From the IMG/VR virus record IMGVR_UViG_3300024264_000100, positions 1 to 34,376 of that record: a stretch of DNA of 34,376 bases; one strand, written 5' to 3'. This document shows, one piece after another, positions 8,886-18,347 of this stretch (position 1 is the first letter of the stretch; the number at the start of each line of letters is the position of its first letter). The stretch is from a virus. Position numbers and translations under genes: made by a program. The notes beneath the pieces were generated by a model. The model ran no database searches, was not told the origin of the DNA, and saw only the letters and a list, made by a program, of their open reading frames with translations.

Positions 8886-11800
8886 ATGGCAGAGTTTGTT
8901 AGAGTTTTCCAATCAGGGAGAATGAACAAAGACCTAGACGAACGTTTAGTTCCGAATGGAGAATATAGAGATGCTTTAAACTTAGATTTAGCTAATTCCG
9001 ATGCAAGCGATGTTGGAGCTTTACAAAACATACAAGGTAATACAGAGCTTCGTCTTCAAGTAGCAAGTGGTAAAAATACTGCATGGACAACAAACTATAT
9101 AGATGACTTACCTAATGCTGAATGCATAGGTACGTATAGAGATGATGCTAATGAAAAAATATACTGGTTTATTGCAAGTGATACTACAAGTGCAATTGCT
9201 GAATATGATCAAACTTCAAATACAGTATCTCCTATACTAGTTGATACGCAAGACATATTAAAATTTTCAACAGATTATCGTATAACTGGTATTAATATAA
9301 TCGATGGATTACTATTTTGGACTGATGATCAAACAGAACCAAAGAAAATTAATGTTGACAAATTTAAAACTGGATCTGTAGATTTTGTTACTCAAACAAA
9401 AATACCTTTATGGATACCCTCTCAAAATACATATTCAAACAATTTAACTGGACAACCAGATTTTACGGAAGCAGATGTTACTGTAATTAAAAAATCCCCT
9501 ACTACATCTTTAGGGTTGAACATGTCTCCCTCATTGTTTGGGGCTAACGAGCCTGGTACAGGAACAACACCTGTATCTACAACATATACAGCAAGTGGTT
9601 CAACTGGTACTTTAGAAAACTTTACATATGTTCCTGATGTTTCAGCTGCACCTGGGGATACAGAATCATTACCTACATTTGGCCAATGGTCTGATAATGT
9701 TGCATTAGATCCTAATTATTATGCAAACAGTAACTTGCCTACAAATTACAACGGTACAAATCAAATAGTTATAAGTCAACTTGCTCCAGCTTGGTCACAA
9801 GAGCCTAATTCTATAATTGTATTATCAGGATCATATACTAATGAATACAATGAAGTATTCAATTACAACCTAAGAGCTTTAATAGTATCGGTAAACAACA
9901 CTACAGTTACTATAAAGATATTATCAATAACAAATGAAATACAAGTATTTGCAAGCCCTGTAGTATGGGATTGTTTAATTGTAGAAAAAGAACCGTTATT
10001 TGAATATGTTTTTCCAAGGTTTGCATATAGATGGAAGTACATAGATAATGAGTATTCTTGCTTTTCACCATTTACAGAAGTTGCTTTTTTGGGAAGTGAA
10101 TTTGAATATCTTTCTTCTGACGGTCATAATACCGGTATGGTAAACAATCTTAGAAAACTTATAATCGAAAACATTACTTGGGGATCTGAAGAGGTTAGCG
10201 AAGTTGATTTATTATATAAAGAATCTAATAGCCAAGCAGTATATACCGTTGAGACATTAAAAAGAGCAGATTACACTGTTAATGGGGTATTAACTACTTC
10301 TTTTGAAATTGAAAACGAAATTCTTGGTGGTGTTGTAGAATCAAATCAAATATTACGACCTTGGGATAATGTGCCTAGAGCAGCAAAGTCTCAAGAAATA
10401 ACTGGTAATAGATTGGTGTATGGCAATTACTTGCAGAATTATGACGTAAGTGGTGTATCTTTAAATACCGCAGCTTTTAGTCAACCTCATCCAAATTCTG
10501 ATGATGATTCTACTACAAACTTACCTATAGCTTCCGTTAAATCTTTAAGAACATATCAAGCTGGTGTTGTATTCAAAGATAATTACGGAAGAGAAACGCC
10601 TGTGTTTACTAATAAGACAGCGGCTGTTACTTTTCCTATACAAAATTCAAATTCAGTAAACAAATTAAGTATTACGCCTACCGGAGATGCTCCAACTTGG
10701 GCTTCATCTTATAAGGTATTTATAAAAGAGGGCGCTACGGAATACTACAATATAGCTTTAGATAGATATTACAATGCCGACGATGGTAATGTATGGCTAT
10801 CTTTCCCGTCTTCAGAAAGAAACAAAGTAGATGATGAAACTTATTTAATACTAAAAAAACAACACGCATCTTCTAAAGCTGTAGATGCATTATATAAATA
10901 TAAAGTATTAGCAATAGAAAATGAAGCTCCTAGTTTTATTAAAATTAACAATAAATCAATAGGTAGAGCAGAATGTGAAATTTTAAACAATTCTCAACCT
11001 CAGCTTGACAGTATATTTTTTAAATTTGATGGCCCTAGTACAGATAGTAATCCAAACTTTAGAGATGGGTTTAATTCAAATTCATCATTAAGAATATCTG
11101 TAAGTAATTTTTCAACGAAAACTTATAAAATTGCATCAGGTGGCCCAACAGGCACAGGTAATGAATACTCTGTACAATTAGATGAGCCTTTAGGTAATGA
11201 GGCTTTTTGGTTAAACAATTTAGGAGATGGAGATAAAATAATAATAACCTTATTTGAACAAGAATCTCAGGATTTACCTGAATTTGCAGGTAGATTTTTT
11301 GTAAAAATCAATAGAGATTATGGTTTTGATACCAATATAATTGACACATTTCCTATACAACAAACAGATTATGCAATAAAAAATTCTTTTGACGTATTGC
11401 CACAAAAAAATCAAGGGAATGAAACAACACATGATGCGGTTTGGTATGATAAGGGTAATACTAGAGGTTTGACAAGAAATAGAAACCCTCACGGAGGTAA
11501 TTGCCCTTGGAAATACCCTGGTGAATGCTCAGATAACACCAAGTTCACTGTTATGGTGCATGGTCTTTATAGAGAGGATAGGAATGACCCTCTTAAATGG
11601 CTAGGGGGATCTATGGCCGACATTGATAAAATAGGTACTATAATTAGATTTGCGGATGCTTCAGGAGTTTTTGGTAAACCTTATGTAATAAAAGCTACCA
11701 CTCGTGAATTCAAAAGGAGAGGTATGAGCCGGACTAATGCTAATTACACAAATTTTGGTAATGGTAGAAACCAATGGAACATCGAATTGGAAGAGCCTTA

Positions 11801-13316
11801 CTCTGATCAAGATTTGTTTACAAATAGATTAGGAGCAAACCCTATTACTCAAATACAAATTTTAGAAAAAGTACAAAAAGACGGTAACAAAACTTTAAGC
11901 ACTAATAATCCTGCAATATTTGAAACAGAGCCTAAAGAAGGTGCTGATTTAGATTTTTACTATGAAGCTTCTAGCTCTTTTAATATAGCGGATTATAACA
12001 CTACAAAAATTATTGATTGGTTTAATGTATTTGCTTTTGGTAACGGTGTAGAATCTAATAGGATTAGAGATGACTACAACGCAGTTACTATAGACAAAGG
12101 ACCTAAGATATCTACTGTACTAGATGAACCTTATGCTGCGGAAAGACGTGGTAATGGAATGATATTTTCACAAATATATAATTCTACATCGGGAATAAAT
12201 AGATTAAATCAATTCGTACAGGCATTACCTATAACGAAAGACTTAAATCCTATTTATGGTACAATACAAAAACTTCACTCTAGAGACACCGATTTAATAT
12301 CTTTGTGTGAAGATAAGTGTTTAAGAATATTGGCTAATAAGGACGCTCTATACAACGCTGACGGCAACGCAAATGTAACGTCTAACAGCAATGTGTTAGG
12401 ACAAGCTGTTCCTTACGCAGGGGAATTTGGTATATCTAAAAATCCGGAGTCATTTGCATCTTATGGGTTTAGGACTTATTTTACAGATAAAAACAGGGGA
12501 GCAGTAATAAGATTATCAAGAGACGGAATTACTAATATAGCTTCTAACGGCATGAGTAGTTTCTTTGCGGATAACTTAAGAACTTCTACTACAGCTATTG
12601 GTAGCTATGATGATGACAAAGATCTATATAATTTAACATTAAATAATTTATCTCCTTATTGGAAGTCTAAATTAAGCAGTGACGCAGATTATCAATTAAA
12701 TGATAATTGCTCTACAGCAAGCCCACTTGTTTTAAATACTACTATATCTTTTATGGAAGGTGTTGGAGGCTGGACAAGTAGAAAAGATTTTATAAAAGAG
12801 GCGGGTATTACTTTAAATAATATTTATTATACTTTCAAAAACGGACTCTTATGGGAACATGGAAGCAATTCTTTGTATAATAATTTTTATAATGTACAAT
12901 ATATTAGCTCATTTAATGCTATTGTAAACGAGATGCCACAAGTGGTTAAAGGATTTAGTACTTTAAACTATACAGGTACACAATCTAGGCTTGTTGAATA
13001 TGAGAGTAATTCTAAATGGTATTCTATAGCTGAAGTTAATGCTAATCAAATTATACCTACAGCTACTCAGCAGCAAAAAGCTGGGTGGTTTGTGAATTAC
13101 GTAAAAACAGATTTAGAAGGAGGAGAAATTAAAGAGTTTCAAAAGAAAGAAGGTAAATACTTTAATTATATAAAACCTTTAAGTATCTTTAATGACTGCG
13201 ACATTGTGGGAGATGGTATAGGTAGTCCTATAAGCAGTTCAAGCGATGCTCAAGATTATTTCCTTACTATAAAGATAGATACTACTTGTAGTACACCAAA
13301 TTTAATACAACCATAA
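8886..13316 (+). CDS. Large tail hub/stabilisation protein (1476 aa, P22 gp10/T7 gp12-like role)
   Basis: The protein starts MAEFVRVFQSGRMNKDLDERLVPNGEYRDALNLDLANS, a start I associate with large structural proteins of many marine and Bacteroidota phages, here thought to be the tail nozzle or stabilisation protein. Residues 1-180 show repeated short beta strands with aromatic residues (IYWFIASD, LLFWTDDQTEPKKI) that look like blades of a beta-propeller, as in P22 gp10 and T7 gp12. The middle contains several Ig-like or beta-sandwich stretches. A second propeller-like part follows at about 1080-1240 (LISLCEDKCLRILANKDAL and AVIRLSRDGITNIASNG). There is no signal peptide. It is twice the size of T7 gp12 (794 aa), so extra surface domains are likely. 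The role is inferred from the start motif, strand pattern and gene order. Confidence 0.6.
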   Translation: MAEFVRVFQSGRMNKDLDERLVPNGEYRDALNLDLANSDASDVGALQNIQGNTELRLQVASGKNTAWTTNYIDDLPNAECIGTYRDDANEKIYWFIASDTTSAIAEYDQTSNTVSPILVDTQDILKFSTDYRITGINIIDGLLFWTDDQTEPKKINVDKFKTGSVDFVTQTKIPLWIPSQNTYSNNLTGQPDFTEADVTVIKKSPTTSLGLNMSPSLFGANEPGTGTTPVSTTYTASGSTGTLENFTYVPDVSAAPGDTESLPTFGQWSDNVALDPNYYANSNLPTNYNGTNQIVISQLAPAWSQEPNSIIVLSGSYTNEYNEVFNYNLRALIVSVNNTTVTIKILSITNEIQVFASPVVWDCLIVEKEPLFEYVFPRFAYRWKYIDNEYSCFSPFTEVAFLGSEFEYLSSDGHNTGMVNNLRKLIIENITWGSEEVSEVDLLYKESNSQAVYTVETLKRADYTVNGVLTTSFEIENEILGGVVESNQILRPWDNVPRAAKSQEITGNRLVYGNYLQNYDVSGVSLNTAAFSQPHPNSDDDSTTNLPIASVKSLRTYQAGVVFKDNYGRETPVFTNKTAAVTFPIQNSNSVNKLSITPTGDAPTWASSYKVFIKEGATEYYNIALDRYYNADDGNVWLSFPSSERNKVDDETYLILKKQHASSKAVDALYKYKVLAIENEAPSFIKINNKSIGRAECEILNNSQPQLDSIFFKFDGPSTDSNPNFRDGFNSNSSLRISVSNFSTKTYKIASGGPTGTGNEYSVQLDEPLGNEAFWLNNLGDGDKIIITLFEQESQDLPEFAGRFFVKINRDYGFDTNIIDTFPIQQTDYAIKNSFDVLPQKNQGNETTHDAVWYDKGNTRGLTRNRNPHGGNCPWKYPGECSDNTKFTVMVHGLYREDRNDPLKWLGGSMADIDKIGTIIRFADASGVFGKPYVIKATTREFKRRGMSRTNANYTNFGNGRNQWNIELEEPYSDQDLFTNRLGANPITQIQILEKVQKDGNKTLSTNNPAIFETEPKEGADLDFYYEASSSFNIADYNTTKIIDWFNVFAFGNGVESNRIRDDYNAVTIDKGPKISTVLDEPYAAERRGNGMIFSQIYNSTSGINRLNQFVQALPITKDLNPIYGTIQKLHSRDTDLISLCEDKCLRILANKDALYNADGNANVTSNSNVLGQAVPYAGEFGISKNPESFASYGFRTYFTDKNRGAVIRLSRDGITNIASNGMSSFFADNLRTSTTAIGSYDDDKDLYNLTLNNLSPYWKSKLSSDADYQLNDNCSTASPLVLNTTISFMEGVGGWTSRKDFIKEAGITLNNIYYTFKNGLLWEHGSNSLYNNFYNVQYISSFNAIVNEMPQVVKGFSTLNYTGTQSRLVEYESNSKWYSIAEVNANQIIPTATQQQKAGWFVNYVKTDLEGGEIKEFQKKEGKYFNYIKPLSIFNDCDIVGDGIGSPISSSSDAQDYFLTIKIDTTCSTPNLIQP

Positions 13317-13327
13317 AATACAATTAC

Positions 13328-15901
13328 ATGCCTGTAACTAATAATAACTACAATTTTACAAATATTGTATATGAAATACCGGAAGATGCAATCATATCAG
13401 GACTGCATCCTACAGCAGTTATTACAATAGTACCTAATTCTGGGTATAATGCTACTGCATCTAATTTTTCTATGGATCCCTCTTTCTCAGATCCCTTAGT
13501 TCTTTCTGTGGTGTTTACTCAGGATGGATTAAATGTGTTATGTACAGTAACATTTGTGACTAATTTTGTTATGCCATCAAGCAATTACACTATAAACTTA
13601 TGTGTTATAGGAGATGCTGATGTAAATTTAATTACTATAGCAGGAACTATAAACGCAACCGTTACTAGTAATATTAATGGTAATGGCTCTGAAACAAATA
13701 CACCTTATTCTAATTCAGGTGTATATCAAGAAATTGAAAGCTTATTTGTAAGAACATATAATGCAGACACTGGCTATTACTTAGAAGCTCCTACAGCAAA
13801 CATTGTTACAGGTAATCAATCAAATTATACGATTGCTCAAACTCCTACGTATGATTCAAATAATAATTTAACTAATATTTCTTATAATGTAAATTATGTT
13901 TACCCGTTGCAAAATGTAGCCGGGGATTCAATTTCATTTCAAGTAGCAGCTAAAGCGATATTTACACAGACCGTAGAAATTACAGCAATACCTTATAGTG
14001 GTTGGTTTGTTCCTCAACTAGGAATAACTAAAACTTTAGAAATTTTTGGTATTGAAGGAGCTGTGTATAGCATTACAGCGACAGACGGTACAACCACTTT
14101 AAACGTAGCTACTAATGTAACTATGGATGCTTCTGGATATCAACAACAATTGGTAGAATTTCCAGCAACAGTATCTGCTAAAACATGGACATTCACATAC
14201 AGTGGGGATATTGGATCTAGTGTTGCGCCTAACCCATTGGTAGTTACTCAGTTAGGCTTAAGAGAAATAATATTTGAACCAAAACCTTCTAGTATATTTA
14301 ACGGAGGCTTTGATGTTATTCAACAATTCACTAGCATTTCGGAGCCTAACCCAGGTTCTTCTAGCTCTATAGCTACTCTTCAGTGGATTATTTCTTCCGT
14401 TAGTGGTGATCCTTTAAGTATATTTAATTCTTTAGCAAATGTGGTTTGGGAAGGGAATGAGTCTATAACGCAACAAGTTACTAGCGCTTCAGGAACTTCT
14501 ATGACTTTAGATAGCACAACAGGTATAACTGCTGGTATGAGATTTAATTTAGATGGGTCAACGCAATCAATACTAGCGTACACTGTTGTTTCTGTTGATT
14601 CAGCCACAGCGCTTACCGTAACTCCTAATTTAACAATATCTGATCCTATAGGTATAACTTTTACAAATGACAATGGATTTGATGTTGACACTACCGGTTT
14701 AAATGCTGTATATACCAACACAGATCAAAGCTCTATAACTATAAGTGGTGATATAATAATAAGTAATTACGGAGATACAGACACCGCTATGTTATTAGAC
14801 TTTAGTGACTGGATTAGTGTTGCAGTATCAATACCTTGTAGTTCATCAGTAACATCAGGAGGCATGGGTATAACAGATAATAATATTGATTTAGACCCAG
14901 CAGGTGGTTTAATAGCATTCTTAGTAGGCGCATATAGTGTACCTGATAAATTTGAAATAATTCACAATACTACTAAAAGAGCTACTTCTGGTATGTCGGT
15001 GTTAAACAGCGGTACTTATGACAATGTGTACGGCACATCACCATCAAACACAATACCAACGTATTCACAAACAATAGCTACAGATCAATTTATTGGAACC
15101 GCTAAAGGAACAATACCTACAAGGCAAGCAGCTTTTACAGCAGCTACTAGCAACACTGTACCTTCTATGACGGTTAACAGCGTTGCTTATCAACAAATAA
15201 TTTGGTTTGAATATACTACAGCAGATTATCTTGCAAGTCCTTTTGCACAATTAAGAACCACTGGTCCATCAGGAACTGCTTGGGGTGTATTAAGACTTTG
15301 TTGTCCAGATATAAATTGTACAGGATCATCTTCTTCTGCTCCAACTATAACTACTAGCGGGAATATTGCAACAGGTACTTCTACTGCTACTGTTAGCGGT
15401 GTTTTAATTAGCGACAATGGATCTGCAATTACAGCTAGAGGTATTCAATACGATACAGATAAAACTTTTAGCTCCCCTCAAACAGTTATTGATGCTGCTA
15501 CAGGTACTGCTGATTTCAGCGCAACTATAACAGGCTTAACGGCATGTACCACCTATTGGTTTAGAGCATATGCCACGAATAGTATAGGTACTACTTATGC
15601 AAATAAAGTATCAGCTACAACAACAGGGTGTGTTGCGGCTCCTTTCCCAATAACAACAGATAGTTATACTTCATCAAGTAGCGCATGCTTGCAAGGAACC
15701 TTACAGTCCACTGTTTATTTTGAAGGAGATACTTTTGCTACAGGTAAAGTAGCTTATACAGATGTCAATTTATCAAATCCTTTTATAGGCGATGGTGATT
15801 GGTATAATATAAATACAGCAACTAATGGAGCAACGGCTACTAGAGTATCTTCTACAGGAGTAGTTGGTCCGATTGCGAGTATATGTTCAATACAACCTTA
15901 A
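13328..15901 (+). CDS. Fibre-like tail protein with FN3-type domain (857 aa), possible receptor-binding
   Basis: The whole protein is Thr/Ser/Asn-rich and beta-dominated, as in tail fibres and adhesins. At about residues 380-450 there is a small beta module (GTSMTLDSTTGITAGMRF, later VVSVDSATALTV) of the kind repeated in virion surface proteins. At about 672-768 there is an FN3/Ig-like domain whose end reads TGLTACTTYWFRAYATN, the typical FN3 closing strands. The last 85 residues form another module (STVYFEGDTFATGKVAYTDV and FIGDGDWYNIN) that I have seen at the C-termini of Bacteroidota phage surface proteins. No catalytic residues for depolymerase activity are recognisable. It follows the tail hub by 11 bases. 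Receptor binding is inferred from composition and position. Confidence 0.6.
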   Translation: MPVTNNNYNFTNIVYEIPEDAIISGLHPTAVITIVPNSGYNATASNFSMDPSFSDPLVLSVVFTQDGLNVLCTVTFVTNFVMPSSNYTINLCVIGDADVNLITIAGTINATVTSNINGNGSETNTPYSNSGVYQEIESLFVRTYNADTGYYLEAPTANIVTGNQSNYTIAQTPTYDSNNNLTNISYNVNYVYPLQNVAGDSISFQVAAKAIFTQTVEITAIPYSGWFVPQLGITKTLEIFGIEGAVYSITATDGTTTLNVATNVTMDASGYQQQLVEFPATVSAKTWTFTYSGDIGSSVAPNPLVVTQLGLREIIFEPKPSSIFNGGFDVIQQFTSISEPNPGSSSSIATLQWIISSVSGDPLSIFNSLANVVWEGNESITQQVTSASGTSMTLDSTTGITAGMRFNLDGSTQSILAYTVVSVDSATALTVTPNLTISDPIGITFTNDNGFDVDTTGLNAVYTNTDQSSITISGDIIISNYGDTDTAMLLDFSDWISVAVSIPCSSSVTSGGMGITDNNIDLDPAGGLIAFLVGAYSVPDKFEIIHNTTKRATSGMSVLNSGTYDNVYGTSPSNTIPTYSQTIATDQFIGTAKGTIPTRQAAFTAATSNTVPSMTVNSVAYQQIIWFEYTTADYLASPFAQLRTTGPSGTAWGVLRLCCPDINCTGSSSSAPTITTSGNIATGTSTATVSGVLISDNGSAITARGIQYDTDKTFSSPQTVIDAATGTADFSATITGLTACTTYWFRAYATNSIGTTYANKVSATTTGCVAAPFPITTDSYTSSSSACLQGTLQSTVYFEGDTFATGKVAYTDVNLSNPFIGDGDWYNINTATNGATATRVSSTGVVGPIASICSIQP

Positions 15902-15913
15902 TAAAAATATATA

Positions 15914-16237
15914 ATGGCAAACATAACAATAACGTTTCCTAATGCTTTACCCGTAGGTATTCAAATAAGCGACATAGCCTGGTACGTAGATACTTCAGCT
16001 AGTACTCAAATAAGAATGGGACCTATTACAGCAATAGCAGGGCTTAGCATCGTAGTGAATGCATCGGCAGGAGTATCTCCTCCTACTACAGAAGATTTTG
16101 TATTTTACGCTAAAGATCCTATGACGGTTGTTGGAGCTTTAAAAGGATACTACGCGGAAGCTCAATTTGTAAATAACTCTACATCATACGGGGAACTGTT
16201 TTCTGTTGGCACAGAGATATTTGAGAGCAGTAAATAA
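15914..16237 (+). CDS. Small beta-rich structural protein (107 aa), unknown
   Basis: This 107-residue protein of mostly beta propensity begins MANITITFPNALPVGIQISDIAWYVDTS and ends EIFESSK. It has no Cys, no signal peptide and no membrane segment. The gene begins 12 bases after the fibre-like gene in the same transcription direction, after the leader ataaaaatatata. It may be a tail accessory or a fibre-associated cap; nothing in the sequence decides this. It is considered real because it is in tight operon spacing and has protein-like composition with a good start context. Confidence 0.65.
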   Translation: MANITITFPNALPVGIQISDIAWYVDTSASTQIRMGPITAIAGLSIVVNASAGVSPPTTEDFVFYAKDPMTVVGALKGYYAEAQFVNNSTSYGELFSVGTEIFESSK

Positions 16238-16268
16238 CACGTAATAATAAAACTATAAAATAAATCAA

Positions 16269-16922
16269 ATGATAGGACAAGTAGTTGGCGGGCTTACAGG
16301 AATAGCCAGCGGTATAATAGGCGGTAAAAAAAGAAGAAGAGAACAAGCTCAAGCTCAAAACGAGTTTAATAAAAATAAAGCGTCTTTTGAAAACTTAGAT
16401 ACATCTAATGTATATAAAGATATGGAAAACACCATGGAGGACTTAACAGTCAATCAAGGTGCGGCTAACTTTGCTGCTGAGCAATCTAATCAAGGACTAG
16501 CTAATACTATGAATACAATGAGCGGTGCGGCAGGTGGTTCTGGGATAGCGGCTATGGCACAGGCTTTAGCAGGGCAACAACAAAATCAAACTAGGCAAGC
16601 TTCATTAGACATAGGAAGACAAGAGCAAGCAAATCAAGCAGCGGAAAGAAAGCAAGCTGGTAATTTACAATTATACGAAAGAAAAGGAGAATTAATATCT
16701 AGAGATGCTGAAAATGAAAAAGTTTCTACATTATTAGGTATGTCTCAACAAAGATTAGGAGCAGCAAACCAAGCCAGGCAAGATGCTACTAATGCAATAG
16801 TAGGTGGTGTTGGAAGTTTAGCTTCTGTCGCTGGCACAGCTGCTGCAGGAATGGGTTCTGTTACAGGTAATTCAGAAGATCCTGGTTTTATGGGTAGTCT
16901 TATGAAAACTTTAGGAGCATAA
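16269..16922 (+). CDS. Probable internal virion/ejection protein with Gly-zipper segments (217 aa)
   Basis: Residues 1-19 are hydrophobic and Gly-rich (MIGQVVGGLTGIASGIIGG) and run straight into a basic patch (KKRRRE, 20-25). The middle (about 30-165) is helical and rich in Gln, Ala and Asn. A second Gly/Ala-zipper lies at about 176-200 (VGGVGSLASVAGTAAAGMG). This arrangement fits small ejection proteins such as P22 gp7 or T7 gp14, which leave the capsid and insert into the host envelope to help DNA cross. It stands first in a series of three genes that end with the giant 2174-aa virion protein, the same sort of order as the T7 and P22 ejection genes. The function is inferred from segment pattern and context. 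Confidence 0.6.
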   Translation: MIGQVVGGLTGIASGIIGGKKRRREQAQAQNEFNKNKASFENLDTSNVYKDMENTMEDLTVNQGAANFAAEQSNQGLANTMNTMSGAAGGSGIAAMAQALAGQQQNQTRQASLDIGRQEQANQAAERKQAGNLQLYERKGELISRDAENEKVSTLLGMSQQRLGAANQARQDATNAIVGGVGSLASVAGTAAAGMGSVTGNSEDPGFMGSLMKTLGA

Positions 16923-16933
16923 AGCAAAAAAAT

Positions 16934-18337
16934 ATGGATATAAATTTAGTAAAAGGAGCAGCTTTATTAGGGCAGAGTAAAAGATCAACTTATGCTGATG
17001 CAATGCAAAAGAGTCTTCAATCTGCTTCTCAAGCGTCAGCTATAGTCAATGCTAGGCGTCAAGCTGAAAAACAACAAATTAATACTAAGGTTGGTAATTA
17101 TATAGATAACTTAAACTCAGAGGTGGATTTAACTCAATTAAGTTCTACCCAACAATTAGCTGTTACTAATTTTTTAGTAGAGAATAAAAACATATATGCT
17201 AACGCGGCTTCTGAAATAGCTAGAATTGATGATCCTGCAGATCCTAGATATATGGAATTGCGAGAAAAAATGAATGGAGTACAAAATTCATTTACAAATT
17301 TGGCTAGACAAGTGAACGGCTATAAAGAAGATAAAATAGCATACTTAAAAGACTTTGATGATAGAAGATTATCCGATGGTAATAATATAGGTACATTGAG
17401 CGAAGCTTCTAAAATATACACTGACGAAGGTGATTTTGGTATTCAAGAAGGAGGTAATTTAAGTTTCTGGAATGATAATAAAAGCGAATATGAAAGCTAC
17501 ACTGATATTCAAAAACCTTTTTTAAAGGATTTTAAATCTGCAGACAATATATTAAAACTTAATGAATCTGTATACAGTGCTGGTTCATCCCTTAGTGGTG
17601 CAAGGCAAAATATGATACGTAACAAATTAAAGAACATGATTAGTTCAGGCGGCCGAGATACTTTGCTATCTTTAGCTTCTGATGATTTTTTAATTGAAGG
17701 TGGTTTAAATTTACAAGATCCATCTTTATTTGATCCTGCTAATCAAGATTTACTGCAAGACGCAGTGTTGAATAGTTATATGGACGCTTTAATCGATACC
17801 GCTGCTCAAGGAGCTAGAGATAAAAAGCCGTCAAGAGGAAGAGGTAGTGGTGGATTTAGCGGTGCATTACAAGATGAAATTAATTTATCTGGACCAGTTG
17901 TTGAGGAAGCAATGCAATTTGCTAGTTTAGGACAAATGCAAGAAGAAGGTAAAGCTACAGCTATTGCTCAGTATATAAACGGTACAAACTTATCTTCTAA
18001 GTCAATGCCTTACATTTCAAGAGCTGAATTCTTTGAAGACTATATGAGCGCAAATGATTATGACGATGACGAAGTAGGAGAAGCGGAAAAAGCATTCACA
18101 AAAGAATATGGTAATTATCAAATATTCAAATTTAATGGCTCAAATCCAGGGGAATCAAGAGGTATCAATGTAGATATAAATAACCCTCAATCCTTATATA
18201 AGTTTTACTTACAAAATTCAAACTTAGGTAGCAAGGCTACAAACTATCACTTAGGTAATTGGGATAAGTATTCAGGTTCAACAAAACCTACAAAGGAAGT
18301 AAAAGAAGAAAAAGAAAGCACTGGTAACTTCGGTTAA
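16934..18337 (+). CDS. Probable internal virion protein (467 aa)
   Basis: This is a mostly helical, Gln/Asn/Ser-rich protein with no recognisable enzyme motif. The N-terminus (MDINLVKGAALLGQSKRSTYADAMQKSLQSASQASAIVNA) is a long amphipathic helix, and residues 40-115 could form coiled coil. There is a flexible Arg/Gly/Ser stretch at about 298-311 (KKPSRGRGSGGFSGALQ). The C-terminus is Lys/Glu/Ser-rich (KPTKEVKEEKESTGNFG) and probably disordered. It lies 11 bases after the Gly-zipper protein and 10 bases before the giant protein, matching the middle position of the ejection protein trio (P22 gp7-gp20-gp16, T7 gp14-gp15-gp16). Assigned from position and helical character only. Confidence 0.55.
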   Translation: MDINLVKGAALLGQSKRSTYADAMQKSLQSASQASAIVNARRQAEKQQINTKVGNYIDNLNSEVDLTQLSSTQQLAVTNFLVENKNIYANAASEIARIDDPADPRYMELREKMNGVQNSFTNLARQVNGYKEDKIAYLKDFDDRRLSDGNNIGTLSEASKIYTDEGDFGIQEGGNLSFWNDNKSEYESYTDIQKPFLKDFKSADNILKLNESVYSAGSSLSGARQNMIRNKLKNMISSGGRDTLLSLASDDFLIEGGLNLQDPSLFDPANQDLLQDAVLNSYMDALIDTAAQGARDKKPSRGRGSGGFSGALQDEINLSGPVVEEAMQFASLGQMQEEGKATAIAQYINGTNLSSKSMPYISRAEFFEDYMSANDYDDDEVGEAEKAFTKEYGNYQIFKFNGSNPGESRGINVDINNPQSLYKFYLQNSNLGSKATNYHLGNWDKYSGSTKPTKEVKEEKESTGNFG

Positions 18338-18347
18338 ATCAAATCTT

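Noticed and set aside
13290-15901. Both large tail proteins end in IQP (LIQP and SIQP), suggesting a shared C-terminal signal
   Set aside because: Three residues are too few to separate from chance; the sequence before them differs.
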